Assembly: GCA_913052475.1 (NCBI GenBank)
Contig: CAJXEJ010000001.1
Location: 60,751 to 124,750 of the forward strand
Direction: 5' to 3'
DNA: 64,000 nt
Source of the DNA: an uncultured Dehalococcoidia bacterium
Lineage (GTDB): Bacteria > Chloroflexota > Dehalococcoidia > Lucifugimonadales > Lucifugimonadaceae
Shown here: in pieces, positions 10,533 to 19,717 of the stretch
Layout: every line of letters begins with the position of its first letter
Numbering within the stretch: the first letter of the stretch is position 1
Position numbers and translations under genes: made by a program
Notes under the pieces: model-generated
Told to the model about the DNA's origin: nothing
Database searches by the model: none
Seen by the model: the letters and a program-made list of their open reading frames with translations, nothing else

Positions 10533-11012
10533 CTAGTTGCGGGTTGAGCCTTCGGGTTTGGGATTGCGGGAGACCATTTCGAGCCAGTTGCCGTCGGGGT
10601 CCTGAAAGTAGATTGCGTAGCGAGCCCACGGGTATTCGAGGTCGCGTTCGTATTTGGGGCCGAAGGTTTTTACACCTTCGGCTTCGAGTCGTTCGCGCCA
10701 GTCAAGGACGCTGTCGACGACCATTGCGGCGTGTGCAGAGCCGGGTCGATTGCGGTCGAACTGGTCGGATCGTTTTTCGCCACGTGGTCGCATGTACTCG
10801 ATCAGCTCGATCGAATGACCATCGCCAACTCCAACGTACGCCTGCCGCATTTTTACGTTTTCGTAGCCGACTACTTCGGATATCCAGGGCGTTTCGGATA
10901 TGGCGGGTTCACGTTCGATCACCATGCCGAGGACTCGGGTGTAGAAGTCGAGTGTGTCATCGAGGTTTTCGACAATGAAGCCGGTGTGGTAGATGGTTTT
11001 AACTGTAGCCAT
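10533..11012 (-). CDS. Glyoxalase/VOC-family protein
   Basis: Start MATVKTIYHTGFIVENLDDTLDFYTRVLGM at 11012; PWARYAIYFQDPDGNWLEMV C-terminal VOC motif. Confidence 0.85.
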   Translation of the reverse strand: MATVKTIYHTGFIVENLDDTLDFYTRVLGMVIEREPAISETPWISEVVGYENVKMRQAYVGVGDGHSIELIEYMRPRGEKRSDQFDRNRPGSAHAAMVVDSVLDWRERLEAEGVKTFGPKYERDLEYPWARYAIYFQDPDGNWLEMVSRNPKPEGSTRN

Positions 11013-11216
11013 TGTGGAGTCGTCTGGATTTCCTCTTCTCAACCGCAGCGATAGCAGAGTGGAAAGATCTTGGTCGAGATTGTGCGCATGCGATCCCGCA
11101 ACTCTATACTTTGTGGGTCATCGGCATCCTTGGTGTCGCACACGTCGCAGGCCCTGCCGCTACGCCTTGCTTCGGTCGGGACGCGGTGTTTACGTCTTGC
11201 TCGATTGATCGTGTGA

Positions 11217-12125
11217 TTAAATTCGGTAGTTGTGTTCAGCATTGGCTCGGAAGAGTTTTACTCGATCTACCTCGTTGAAATCGGAGGTGATTTCGTCGTA
11301 GGCGTTCCAGAGCGTTTCGTAGTCGCTGAAGAGGCTGTCGACAGGAAAGTTCGAGGCGAACATGCAGCGGTCGACGCCGAGGATATCGATCATGTCAAGT
11401 ACGAACGGGGCGATCGAATCGGTGGTCCACTGCTGATCGAGCATTCCGAGTGCCGATATTTTTGCTGAAACGTTCGGAGCCGTACCAAGAGCTTCGATTC
11501 CTTTTCGCCACTCTCGCAGTTCACCGGGGCTTCGCCCTATCGGCATCGCAGTGTGACCGAGAATTATTTGCACCTCGGGAATATCGTTCGCAAGTTTTGC
11601 GGCCTCTTGAAGCTGCCAGGGCCAGATCTGCATTTCAAACGCGCCATTAAATTTTTCGAGAAGGCGGAATCCTGAACGCCACTGCGGATCACTCATCAGG
11701 TCACCAGCTTCGGCGAACCGGAAGTTTGGCCTATCGTCCGACCAGTTGAGCATGTGACGAATGCCGCGCCAGTTGGCGTGCTCGGCGTGCCGTGCGAGCG
11801 TGTTTTCGACGTTTGGATCGGAGAGATTGGCGTAGCCGATGATGGCGTTCGGCATACCTCTTGAATTAGGATCGGCGGCGACCGATTGGAGCCATGCGGT
11901 TTCGCCAACGGGATCGGCGTTGTAGTCCCACTCAGCCTGAACGTGAACCGATTTCACGAGCGGAATGTTTTTCGCGCCTTCGTGCAAGTCACCAATCAAC
12001 CATGATTTTCGGATAGCTGCGTAGTCACCAACAAAGTGATCGATAGGATCGACTAACCACGGATAGGGATTGTTCTCTAAGTCCCAGAGGTGGTGATGAG
12101 TATCGATAAATGGAGGTAGCGTCAC
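11217..12125 (-). CDS. Amidohydrolase (TIM-barrel Amidohydro_2-like)
   Basis: 302 aa; PPFIDTHHHLWDLENNPYPW, VQIILGHTAMPIGRSPGELREWRKGIEAL, RCMFASNFPVDSLF. Confidence 0.88.
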   Translation of the reverse strand: MTLPPFIDTHHHLWDLENNPYPWLVDPIDHFVGDYAAIRKSWLIGDLHEGAKNIPLVKSVHVQAEWDYNADPVGETAWLQSVAADPNSRGMPNAIIGYANLSDPNVENTLARHAEHANWRGIRHMLNWSDDRPNFRFAEAGDLMSDPQWRSGFRLLEKFNGAFEMQIWPWQLQEAAKLANDIPEVQIILGHTAMPIGRSPGELREWRKGIEALGTAPNVSAKISALGMLDQQWTTDSIAPFVLDMIDILGVDRCMFASNFPVDSLFSDYETLWNAYDEITSDFNEVDRVKLFRANAEHNYRI

Positions 12126-12276
12126 GAGATGGCTCTTGATGATGCCGTGGACCGGATTTCTACGAACACCTTAAATGATATTTGAATCGAAGGACCATTT
12201 TCAGGTCGGTTGGCGGGCACAGTTTAGTCAGTTGCGAGTTATCACGGTGACTCTTACTCAACAGTAGGGAAAGACA

Positions 12277-12749
12277 ATGAAATATTCGGTTTATATAGCG
12301 ATGAGCTTGGATGGGTTCATTGCTCGTTCGGACAGTAGTCTCGATCGGCTTGAGGCTTCATCCGGCGGCGTATGGGGATTGAATTCGTCAGTGCATGCCG
12401 TATCGACGGATGATTTCGGGTAGGCGAGTTTATGCGTCGATCGACACGATGGTGATGTGCGAGGCACTTGGTTGGCAAGGTTGAGTTTCTATCGATGGAG
12501 CCGGTTAAGTTAGCGGCGAAATTTAATGACGAAGGTGCACATCATATTTATGTCATTGGTGGCGTGACGATTCAGCGTTTTATGCACGCTAGATTGATTG
12601 ACGAACTGACTCTGACTTCGCGTGTCAGTGGTATTGGCTTCGGGAATTCCGCTGTTTGCGGGTTGGATGGCGATGTGCACTGAGGCACGTTGAGTCGCAA
12701 GGGTTTCGAATGGGAATGGCGAAGTCGAAGTACGTGGTGGAGCGGTAGC
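12277..12749 (+). pseudogene. Decayed dihydrofolate reductase / RibD-C-like gene
   Basis: MKYSVYIAMSLDGFIARSDSSLDRLEA, then stop/frame disruptions, then EGAHHIYVIGGVTIQRFMHARLIDELTLT and HVESQGFRMGMAKSKYVVER* in different frames. Confidence 0.75.
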
Positions 12750-12814
12750 TGATCGACTAACAGGGTTGGCCGGTTGGGATTACGGACGATGTTCGATTAT
12801 TCAACGCAAGGTTA

Positions 12815-12845
12815 GGTGATCCTGAAATAAATTCAGGATGACATT
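12815..12845 (+). repeat. Dispersed repeat family C (ATCCTGAAATAAATTCAGGATGACA)
   Basis: Palindrome ATCCTGAA-ATAAA-TTCAGGAT; related CCTGAGC/TCGAAG-type units near 789..815, 2698..2720, 15445..15472, 23248..23272. Confidence 0.65.
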
Positions 12846-12874
12846 GTTTCTGATCCGATTGCCAACCGAAATAG

Positions 12875-13438
12875 CTATTTTCTGCGTGCGAGGAGCGAGC
12901 CGATCACTTGCGGAGCAGCTTCGATGGCCCGTTCTCGGAGCTGTTCGGGGGTCAAACTGCCGATCGGGTGCTGGATGACCGCGAACGGGTAGTCGGGCAT
13001 GTCACCGAGGTTGGCGATTGCTTGCGCACCAGATTCGAACGGCTCAGTACAAATTGCGATTGCGGGGACGCCGAGGGCTTCTAGTTTCATCGAGTCGTAC
13101 ACACTGGACGACGAGCAGCTTCCTCAGTCGCCGTTGGCCAGTAGTGCCACATCGACTTCTTTGGAGAAATCACTCAGAAATTTCGGTTCGGCGGGCCGGG
13201 ACGCTTCGCCTTTGTCAACTTTGTAAGCACCGGCTACGTCAAATCGCTCAGCTAGAACGTCGTAAATGGCATCGAGTAACGGTTCCGACTTCATCTTGGA
13301 GTTACGCATGAGGCCAACTCTCATCCCTGCGAGCGATTCGGGACGATCCGCCATGCCATCGGTTGCGATCGACAGCGGTGCCGTAGGGTCTAGGACTCGG
13401 ATTGTTTCTTGTGTCATGTGACTCTCCTGAGCGAACAT
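12875..13438 (-). CDS. UGSC-motif putative selenoprotein with in-frame UGA (Sec) at 13124..13126
   Basis: ORF 13124..13438 ends ...EVDVALLANGD then TGA, and the same frame continues GSCSSSSVYDSMKLEALGVPAIAICTEPFESGAQAIANLGDMPDYPFAVIQHPIGSLTPEQLRERAIEAAPQVIGSLLARRK*. Reading UGA as Sec gives U-G-S-C. Alternative start MTQETIRV at 13417. Confidence 0.85.
13094..13112 (-). promoter_or_regulatory. Candidate bacterial SECIS hairpin for the UGSC gene
   Basis: Downstream of UGA: GTCGT-CCAGTGTGT-ACGAC. 5-bp stem, one C/U mismatch, then CA/UG pairs closing a GUG loop. 19 nt lie between UGA and the loop. Confidence 0.5.
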
Positions 13439-13439
13439 G

Positions 13440-14504
13440 TTACTTGCTTAGATTGATTGCCCGAGTGACGATCTTTGCCCGTGAGCCGTTCGACCAAGTT
13501 GGGATCACAGCGCTCCATCCACCTCCAGCTCCGCCTACGACAATAGGGATCGCTGATTCGGGAGAGCTTAGAACGCTAATCGGTCGATCGCGCTCGATGG
13601 CGTCGAGTTTGGTGTTGTTTTCTTGTTGCGCTCCGCTCTGGAGCCCCATAGCGGTCCATTCAGATGCGGTTTTACGGGCGTTTTCGAATAGGTAGTTGCC
13701 TACTTGCTCCTTCTGCCATCTAGCCTTTTCGAGGTAGGCCGCGTGTTCGGGAGAGATGATGATTGCGACTTCATCGAGGCCGGGTCCCAGTGGGTAGAGA
13801 CGTTGAGCGAACGCGTCGAGGATGCCTTCGGGTGTGTTGGCTTCGTGTTCTCCGAACTGCGTTGCGCTCAAACCCGGGAAGACCGTTACCGCACTTTTGC
13901 CTTCTTCCACACCTCGCGTGACGTGCATTGGGGTCCAACCATAAGGCAGATCGTCTTCGTTCTCGGCGATGCACCAGGAATATTTGCCGGGATGGCCGAG
14001 GGTTGCTTTGTCGAGTCCGTCGTCCGTTCTCGTACCAAGCACGTTGATGATTAACAGCCGGATCGCTCTGCCGATGGTGGCGTTGGCACGGTAGCCGGGT
14101 CCGAAGGCCGAGGTTTTGGAGTTGATGCCTAGTTCTTCGGTGATAGGTCCGTTTACAACCAGAAGAATCGCTGCGCCCATCGTGGAAACCGTTATGCCGT
14201 GGAGATTGAACTCCGGCTGCGTGATGGCGCCGATCGCAGCAACGACAACAGGCATATATTCGGGCTTGCAGCCTGCCATGATGGCGTTGATGGCAGCCTT
14301 TTCGGCGGTGATAACTGCGCCTTTGACGGGTTCGATGCCGAGGATGGCATCGGGACGGAGGTTCGCCGCTTCAAGTGTGGCGGTTACCGCTTCGGGCGTT
14401 GGCGGCACAACGGGTAGACCGTCGGACCAGCCGTTTTCGAAGTAGGTTTCGATGGCTTCAAGCACGCCGGGCAGTTCGATGGAGTTGGAGGTCAGGCGGG
14501 TCAC
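13440..14504 (-). CDS. Conserved protein of unknown function, immediately upstream of the UGSC gene
   Basis: 354 aa; VLEAIETYFENGWSDGLPVVPPTPEAV...FNLHGITVSTMGAAILLVVNGPITEELGINSKTSAFGPGYRANATIGRAIRLL...; 2-bp-scale junction with the downstream gene suggests translational coupling. Confidence 0.75.
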   Translation of the reverse strand: MTRLTSNSIELPGVLEAIETYFENGWSDGLPVVPPTPEAVTATLEAANLRPDAILGIEPVKGAVITAEKAAINAIMAGCKPEYMPVVVAAIGAITQPEFNLHGITVSTMGAAILLVVNGPITEELGINSKTSAFGPGYRANATIGRAIRLLIINVLGTRTDDGLDKATLGHPGKYSWCIAENEDDLPYGWTPMHVTRGVEEGKSAVTVFPGLSATQFGEHEANTPEGILDAFAQRLYPLGPGLDEVAIIISPEHAAYLEKARWQKEQVGNYLFENARKTASEWTAMGLQSGAQQENNTKLDAIERDRPISVLSSPESAIPIVVGGAGGGWSAVIPTWSNGSRAKIVTRAINLSK

Positions 14505-14629
14505 TATTGACTCTTTCTGAGGGTGAAGGTTGGCGGCTAAGTTGGAATTCTTGGTTGCCTGCCGTCTTTCGACGGGGCTGTGGATGATATTGCCAGTAGC
14601 TAGGCGGCCCTCAAGAAAAACCTGACTCG

Positions 14630-14953
14630 TCAGTCAGCGTGGAAGACTTCTCGCCATTGGATCATGTTTTGATCAGGGTGGGCGCCTACGGGTAGCTGGA
14701 AGAAGGTTGACATGTCGTCTTGCCACTTCTGGTTGACGTACTCGGTCGACATTCCGGCGAGTGAAGCCTCGAACGATTCGTCGCACTCAACGTATCCGAA
14801 TAGGGTGCCGTCTTCTTTAAAGAAGATGGTGTAATTGCGCCATCCGGTTCGCACGAGAGCGTCGGACATTTCGGGCCAGATATCGTCGTGGCGTTGCTTG
14901 TACTCTTCGACTACTTCGGGGTGGATTTTCATCTCGAATCCGACTCGTTGCAT
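14630..14953 (-). CDS. L-rhamnose mutarotase family protein (RhaM-like)
   Basis: 107 aa; QRVGFEMKIHPEVVEEYKQRHDDIWPEMSDALVRTGWRNYTIFFKEDGTLFGYVE. Confidence 0.9.
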   Translation of the reverse strand: MQRVGFEMKIHPEVVEEYKQRHDDIWPEMSDALVRTGWRNYTIFFKEDGTLFGYVECDESFEASLAGMSTEYVNQKWQDDMSTFFQLPVGAHPDQNMIQWREVFHAD

Positions 14954-15059
14954 GCTGCTGCTCCTAGTTTAATTGAAATTTCAGATGCCGCAGAGTGTAG
15001 GCTATGCGCCCAGTAAAATGCAGCGATCTGTGTGCCTATTTCAGCAGGAGAGATGATTA

Positions 15060-15404
15060 GTGTCGAAGTCGATTGCCCAGGTACTCGATTTGAAAGATGA
15101 TCCGGCGATTATCGCCGAGTACGAGGAGTACCACCGAAACGTGTGGCCCGAGGTGCTTGAGGCACTGAAGGGAATCGGTATCGAGCGGATGGAGATATTC
15201 CGAAATGGAAACCATCTGTTTATGTATTGCACGGTTCCTGATGATTTCGATCCACGACGAGATTTCCAGAGTTACACGGCTTCGAAACGTGCCGAAGAGT
15301 GGAACGATCTGATGTCGACTTATCAGCAAAAAGTTCCGCAGGCTACTGAAGGTGATTGGTGGTATCCAATATCGTTGGCGTTCGACTCAGAGTGGTTCAA
15401 CTAA
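15060..15404 (+). CDS. Second L-rhamnose mutarotase-like protein
   Basis: 114 aa; VLDLKDDPAIIAEYEEYHRNVWPEVLEALKGIGIERMEIFRNGNHLFMYCTVPDDFD. Confidence 0.85.
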   Translation: MSKSIAQVLDLKDDPAIIAEYEEYHRNVWPEVLEALKGIGIERMEIFRNGNHLFMYCTVPDDFDPRRDFQSYTASKRAEEWNDLMSTYQQKVPQATEGDWWYPISLAFDSEWFN

Positions 15405-15496
15405 GGGCTAAGTGTTGAACATGAGACTGAATTCGCTAGCCGGCAGCCCTTCGACGTGGCTCAGAACGATAGTTGTTCGCCTTCCCAACCGAGAAG

Positions 15497-15907
15497 ATGC
15501 ACTTGAAGAAGCTTGACCGCGGGTGGCTGTGGGCCGTGCTCGCTATTGTGTGGATGGGATTGATCTACGCATTGTCGGATCGGCCTGGTGGTTATTTTGA
15601 CGATGCGAGCGAAGCGACTTCGTGGTTGCCGTTTGCAACCACGGTCGCTCACGTTGGTCTGTACCTAGTTCTGAGTGCATTCGTATTGCGCGCACTCGTG
15701 TTGCTCAAACCGGTTTCTGAAGGACTTATTGCCTATTCGACCCTGTTTGTTGCGCTCGTTTACGGCGTGCTGGACGAACTTCACCAATCGGATGTTGAAG
15801 GCAGGACAAGCGAAGTCATTGACGTCGTTGCAGATGTTTCCGGAGCGGTGCTTGTAGTGGTATTTTGGTTTTTCCTCAAAAAGTACCGGGCGAATTCGAA
15901 CGAATAA
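15497..15907 (+). CDS. VanZ-like membrane protein
   Basis: WMGLIYALSDRPGG..., YGVLDELHQSDVEGRTSEVIDVVADVSGAVL is the VanZ signature. Confidence 0.8.
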   Translation: MHLKKLDRGWLWAVLAIVWMGLIYALSDRPGGYFDDASEATSWLPFATTVAHVGLYLVLSAFVLRALVLLKPVSEGLIAYSTLFVALVYGVLDELHQSDVEGRTSEVIDVVADVSGAVLVVVFWFFLKKYRANSNE

Positions 15908-15915
15908 ATAGTGAA

Positions 15916-16248
15916 ATGCCGATAAGAGAAGCCGAGGATCTCTGGCCGACGGGGCCGGAGGTTCTACATACCCTCGAAGAAGCGGTCCAGATGGCCGAAG
16001 AGATTGCCGCGCCGCCGGCTGAACGATGGGTTGCTCGAACGATTAGCGACAAGCTGATTCCGAGCCTGTACAACGCTCGTACTTACCTCGAAGTCGGGCA
16101 GTTGCAGTCGCCAGAAATTCGACTGGGCATTTTGAATGCCCGCCTCGAAGCGGGTGAGCTGGCAAACGTCGACTCGAGATACGCACCGCTTTACTCGAAA
16201 ATTCGCGTGCTCGCCGAAGAAGCCGAGATCGCCTCGAAAATGGGCTGA
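15916..16248 (+). CDS. Hypothetical protein
   Basis: Likely start MPIREAEDLWPTGPEV at 15916, directly after the vanZ-like gene. Confidence 0.5.
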   Translation: MPIREAEDLWPTGPEVLHTLEEAVQMAEEIAAPPAERWVARTISDKLIPSLYNARTYLEVGQLQSPEIRLGILNARLEAGELANVDSRYAPLYSKIRVLAEEAEIASKMG

Positions 16249-16306
16249 ATTTTTGGGTGACGATGGCGTTCGAATTCGGTCGTGAGCATGCTAGGATGAC
16301 GGTGCT

Positions 16307-16840
16307 TTGAAGTCCCCTACCGACACCGATTCGTTTTTATCTGAAGATGGCCGTGTTGAGGTCGTATTCGATCTCGATCAACTGGCATATTCGCAGATTG
16401 CGCTGGTGATGAAGGCTGCAGTAACAGGTCTTGATTCCGAGCAGTTCGATGGGCCGGATCACATCACGGTGATGATCACTGGTGACGAACAAATCAGGGA
16501 GTTGAACAGGGATTTTAAAGGCGAGGACGAAATCACCGACGTGCTGTCGTTCAACGTCGACGACGTAAGCGACCCTTCTGGTAATGATAAGTGGCCTGAG
16601 TTTGCGGAAAGTGCCGATTCGGGAGAAGTGGCAACGGATCGTCTCGGCGATATTGCGATCTCGCTTCCACAGGTGGTTCGGAAAGCAACTAAGAATGGAA
16701 AATCAGCGGATCGAGAGTTGGCGATGCTCACGATCCACGGTGTGCTTCACTTGCTCGGGTACGATCATGCTGAGTTAGATGAAGAGAAGGAAATGTTCGG
16801 TAAGGCCGATGTGGTTTTGGCTGACATATTCGGGGAATAG
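16307..16840 (+). CDS. ybeY: Endoribonuclease YbeY
   Basis: LTIHGVLHLLGYDHAELDEEKEMF matches the HGxLHLxGYDH metal-binding motif; start codon may be TTG/GTG. Confidence 0.93.
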   Translation: MKSPTDTDSFLSEDGRVEVVFDLDQLAYSQIALVMKAAVTGLDSEQFDGPDHITVMITGDEQIRELNRDFKGEDEITDVLSFNVDDVSDPSGNDKWPEFAESADSGEVATDRLGDIAISLPQVVRKATKNGKSADRELAMLTIHGVLHLLGYDHAELDEEKEMFGKADVVLADIFGE

Positions 16841-16869
16841 ACGCCCCGATTGGCAAGACTGGTTTTAGA

Positions 16870-18588
16870 GTGACGAATAGCCAGGTTTTTTACAGGAAAT
16901 GGCGCCCTGCTCGTTTCGACGAAGTAGCCGGGCAGCAACACGTCACAAACACTCTCAAACGTGCTATCGCAACCGATCACGTGTCGCACGCCTATTTGTT
17001 CACTGGCCCACGTGGAGTCGGCAAAACATCGACCGCCCGGATTTTGGCTAAAGCCCTGAATTCTGAGACCGACGACGACGGCGAGCCGATCACCGATTCC
17101 GAGACTTCTGTAGCGATCGACGAAGGTCGGTTCATGGACCTCATCGAGATCGACGGTGCTTCGAACCGCGGCATCCAAGATATCCGCGATCTGCGAGACA
17201 ACGTGCAGTTCCGACCGGTAGAGGGTAAATACAAGGTCTACATCATCGACGAAGTGCACATGTTGACCGCTCCGGCGTTCAACGCACTGCTGAAAACCCT
17301 AGAAGAGCCGCCGCCTGGAATCGTAATGATTCTCGCAACGACCGAGGCTTCGTCACTACCGGCGACCATCATCAGTCGATGCCAGCGCTTCGATTTTCGT
17401 CGGTTATCAAACGATGATGTGATCGAACGACTGATCGAGGTTTGCGAGGTTGAGGAGATTGAGGCAGTACCGTCCGTTCTGGAAATGATCGCCCGAGCCG
17501 TATGGGGCTCGTTACGCGACGCAGAAAATCTGCTTGAGCAACTATATGTTTCCTATGGTCAACCAGACGAGGGCGGTCAACCATCGGAGATAACCGAGGC
17601 GCAGGCGCGTGAGTTGCTTGGCCTCGGTGATACGGCGATAAGTACCGAGCTTGCTACTGCCCTGCTGGGTAAGGACGCCGCAGCGGCGCTAACTGTCATC
17701 AATCGAGAGGCGCAGCGCGGGGCTGACTTGCGGGCGCTACGATCGGGAGCGGTGGATGCTCTTCGTGTGGCGCTGCTGTTGAAAGCCGGAGTTGAAGACT
17801 CAATCTCACAGGATTCTGAGTTCTCGGAAACGATGCTGGCGGCAGCACGACCTGCTCGACTCAATCAGATATTGCACATTTTAACCGCACTGGGGCAGGC
17901 GGATATGAAGGCCAATTCGTCTTCGCCATTGCCGTTAGAACTGGCGGTTTTGAAGGCAACAACGAAGCCGGAAGCTGCCGCTGCGGCAGCTTCTGCGCCT
18001 GCATCTTCGGGTGCGGTTCCTTCACGTCCCGCTGCGGCTCCACAGACCAGTTATCAGCAGCCTGCTGCCCAGACATCCCAGCAGGCCGCACCTACTCCGC
18101 GGCGTGATCGCACGCCTGTCGAGAAACAGTGGGATGAGGTTGTGTGGGCGATGCGCCGGACAAAGAACCGCAAGTACGTGGTGGGCCCGATTCTTCGCAA
18201 CGTCGAAGTTCCAGACGAACCGGCTGGCGGAAAGATTTCACTGCGCTTCAAGAGCAACGCCCTGAAGAACAACTTTATGGAGGAGATGCAGGATCAGCGA
18301 TCCCGAGACGAGCTGAAGGCTGCGATTACCGATGCCTACGGGTCGGAACTCGAATTGGAAGTGCGTTCACCGCACGAAGTAGCCGAAGAAGCTAAGGCAA
18401 ACGGTGGCAACGGGAATGGCAGCTCGGGTGGCATCACGGCTACAGGAAACGATCAGCCGGGAACGTCAGCCGCTCAGGAAAGCGCGATGGTTCGGGCTGC
18501 TATGGCGATGGGAGCGACCGTGGTCGCTGAAGAATCGGCTGAGGATGAGGATGCACCTTTCGATTCGACCGAGGAATCGGGAGATTAG
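16870..18588 (+). CDS. dnaX: DNA polymerase III subunit gamma/tau
   Basis: FYRKWRPARFDEVAGQQHVTNTLKRAI, FTGPRGVGKTSTARI, YIIDEVHMLTAPAFNALLKTLEEPP; GTG start at 16870. Confidence 0.95.
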   Translation: MTNSQVFYRKWRPARFDEVAGQQHVTNTLKRAIATDHVSHAYLFTGPRGVGKTSTARILAKALNSETDDDGEPITDSETSVAIDEGRFMDLIEIDGASNRGIQDIRDLRDNVQFRPVEGKYKVYIIDEVHMLTAPAFNALLKTLEEPPPGIVMILATTEASSLPATIISRCQRFDFRRLSNDDVIERLIEVCEVEEIEAVPSVLEMIARAVWGSLRDAENLLEQLYVSYGQPDEGGQPSEITEAQARELLGLGDTAISTELATALLGKDAAAALTVINREAQRGADLRALRSGAVDALRVALLLKAGVEDSISQDSEFSETMLAAARPARLNQILHILTALGQADMKANSSSPLPLELAVLKATTKPEAAAAAASAPASSGAVPSRPAAAPQTSYQQPAAQTSQQAAPTPRRDRTPVEKQWDEVVWAMRRTKNRKYVVGPILRNVEVPDEPAGGKISLRFKSNALKNNFMEEMQDQRSRDELKAAITDAYGSELELEVRSPHEVAEEAKANGGNGNGSSGGITATGNDQPGTSAAQESAMVRAAMAMGATVVAEESAEDEDAPFDSTEESGD

Positions 18589-18734
18589 GTCGTTACTTCC
18601 AAACCCTGTACCAAGCAGCCACTCGAACTTCTCCAACCGACTGGCAAGCACGTATGATTGTGTAATTCAAATTTCGTCGTCTTATTCCGTGCTAGTCGCG
18701 AGTAAGACGCTCTCGATTGTCAGGACTCATTCCG

Positions 18735-19043
18735 ATGATGAACAAAAACATGCTCAAGCAGGCTCAGCAGATGCAGGCCCGACTTGCTGCTGTACAGGAA
18801 GAAATCGCTGTTGCACGTACCGTGGCGACAGTTGGCGGTGGGATGATCAAGGTCGCTGTTATTGGCGGCTCAAAGGTCGAATCGATTGAGATCGATCCCG
18901 AAGTGGTCGACCCGGGCGACGTTGAGATGCTCCAGGACCTGATCCTCGCAGCAATCAACGAGGCAATGGAAACCGCCCAGAAGCTGGCTTCCAACAAGAT
19001 GGGCGAGATCACCGGCGGGATGAACATTCCCGGCCTTATGTAG
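18735..19043 (+). CDS. YbaB/EbfC nucleoid-associated protein
   Basis: MMNKNMLKQAQQMQARLAAVQEEI...GGGMIKVAVIGGSKVESIEIDPEVV; between dnaX and recR as usual. Confidence 0.92.
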   Translation: MMNKNMLKQAQQMQARLAAVQEEIAVARTVATVGGGMIKVAVIGGSKVESIEIDPEVVDPGDVEMLQDLILAAINEAMETAQKLASNKMGEITGGMNIPGLM

Positions 19044-19072
19044 TCGGAGTTTTCCAGAGCCCGAAGGAACGC

Positions 19073-19717
19073 ATGGCCCAATCCGATATTGCACCTTCCA
19101 CCGCGCCGCCAGTCGCTCGATTAATTGAGGCGTTTCACAGGCTGCCCGGAATCGGACCCAAGAGCGCCCAGCGCCTTACATATCACCTGATTAGAATGCC
19201 CGCCGAAGAGGCTGAAGAGTTCGCTGCAGCAATTCTCGGCGTGAAGGAACGTGTGGTTCTCTGCAACACCTGCGCGAACATCGCTGAATCGGAGGAGTGT
19301 GGTATCTGCGGCGACCTGCAACGCGACTACACTCGAATTTGTGTAGTCGAAGAGCCGCTGGACGTTGTCGCTGTCGAAAGGGCACGGGTCTACTCAGGCA
19401 AGTACCACGTGCTGCATGGCGTCATTTCGCCGGTGAACGGGATCGGACCGAACGATCTGAAGCTTCGCGAGTTGCTTGAGCGACTGCGCGACGGCACGGT
19501 TACCGAGGTGATCGTTGCGACGAATCCGAACCTCGAGGGCGAGGCGACTGCGATGTACCTCCAGCAGCTGATAGGTCCGCTGGGCGTAAAAGTTACCCGC
19601 CTAGCCCGTGGACTGCCGAGTGGATCGGATATTGAATATGCCGACGATTCGACGCTTGCCCACGCACTGGAAAGTCGGTCAGAAATATCGGGCCAGCAGG
19701 ACAGTTCGTCCGGGTAA
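19073..19717 (+). CDS. recR: Recombination protein RecR
   Basis: LIEAFHRLPGIGPKSAQRLTYHL, CNTCANIAESEECGICGD zinc motif, TOPRIM region. Confidence 0.96.
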   Translation: MAQSDIAPSTAPPVARLIEAFHRLPGIGPKSAQRLTYHLIRMPAEEAEEFAAAILGVKERVVLCNTCANIAESEECGICGDLQRDYTRICVVEEPLDVVAVERARVYSGKYHVLHGVISPVNGIGPNDLKLRELLERLRDGTVTEVIVATNPNLEGEATAMYLQQLIGPLGVKVTRLARGLPSGSDIEYADDSTLAHALESRSEISGQQDSSSG

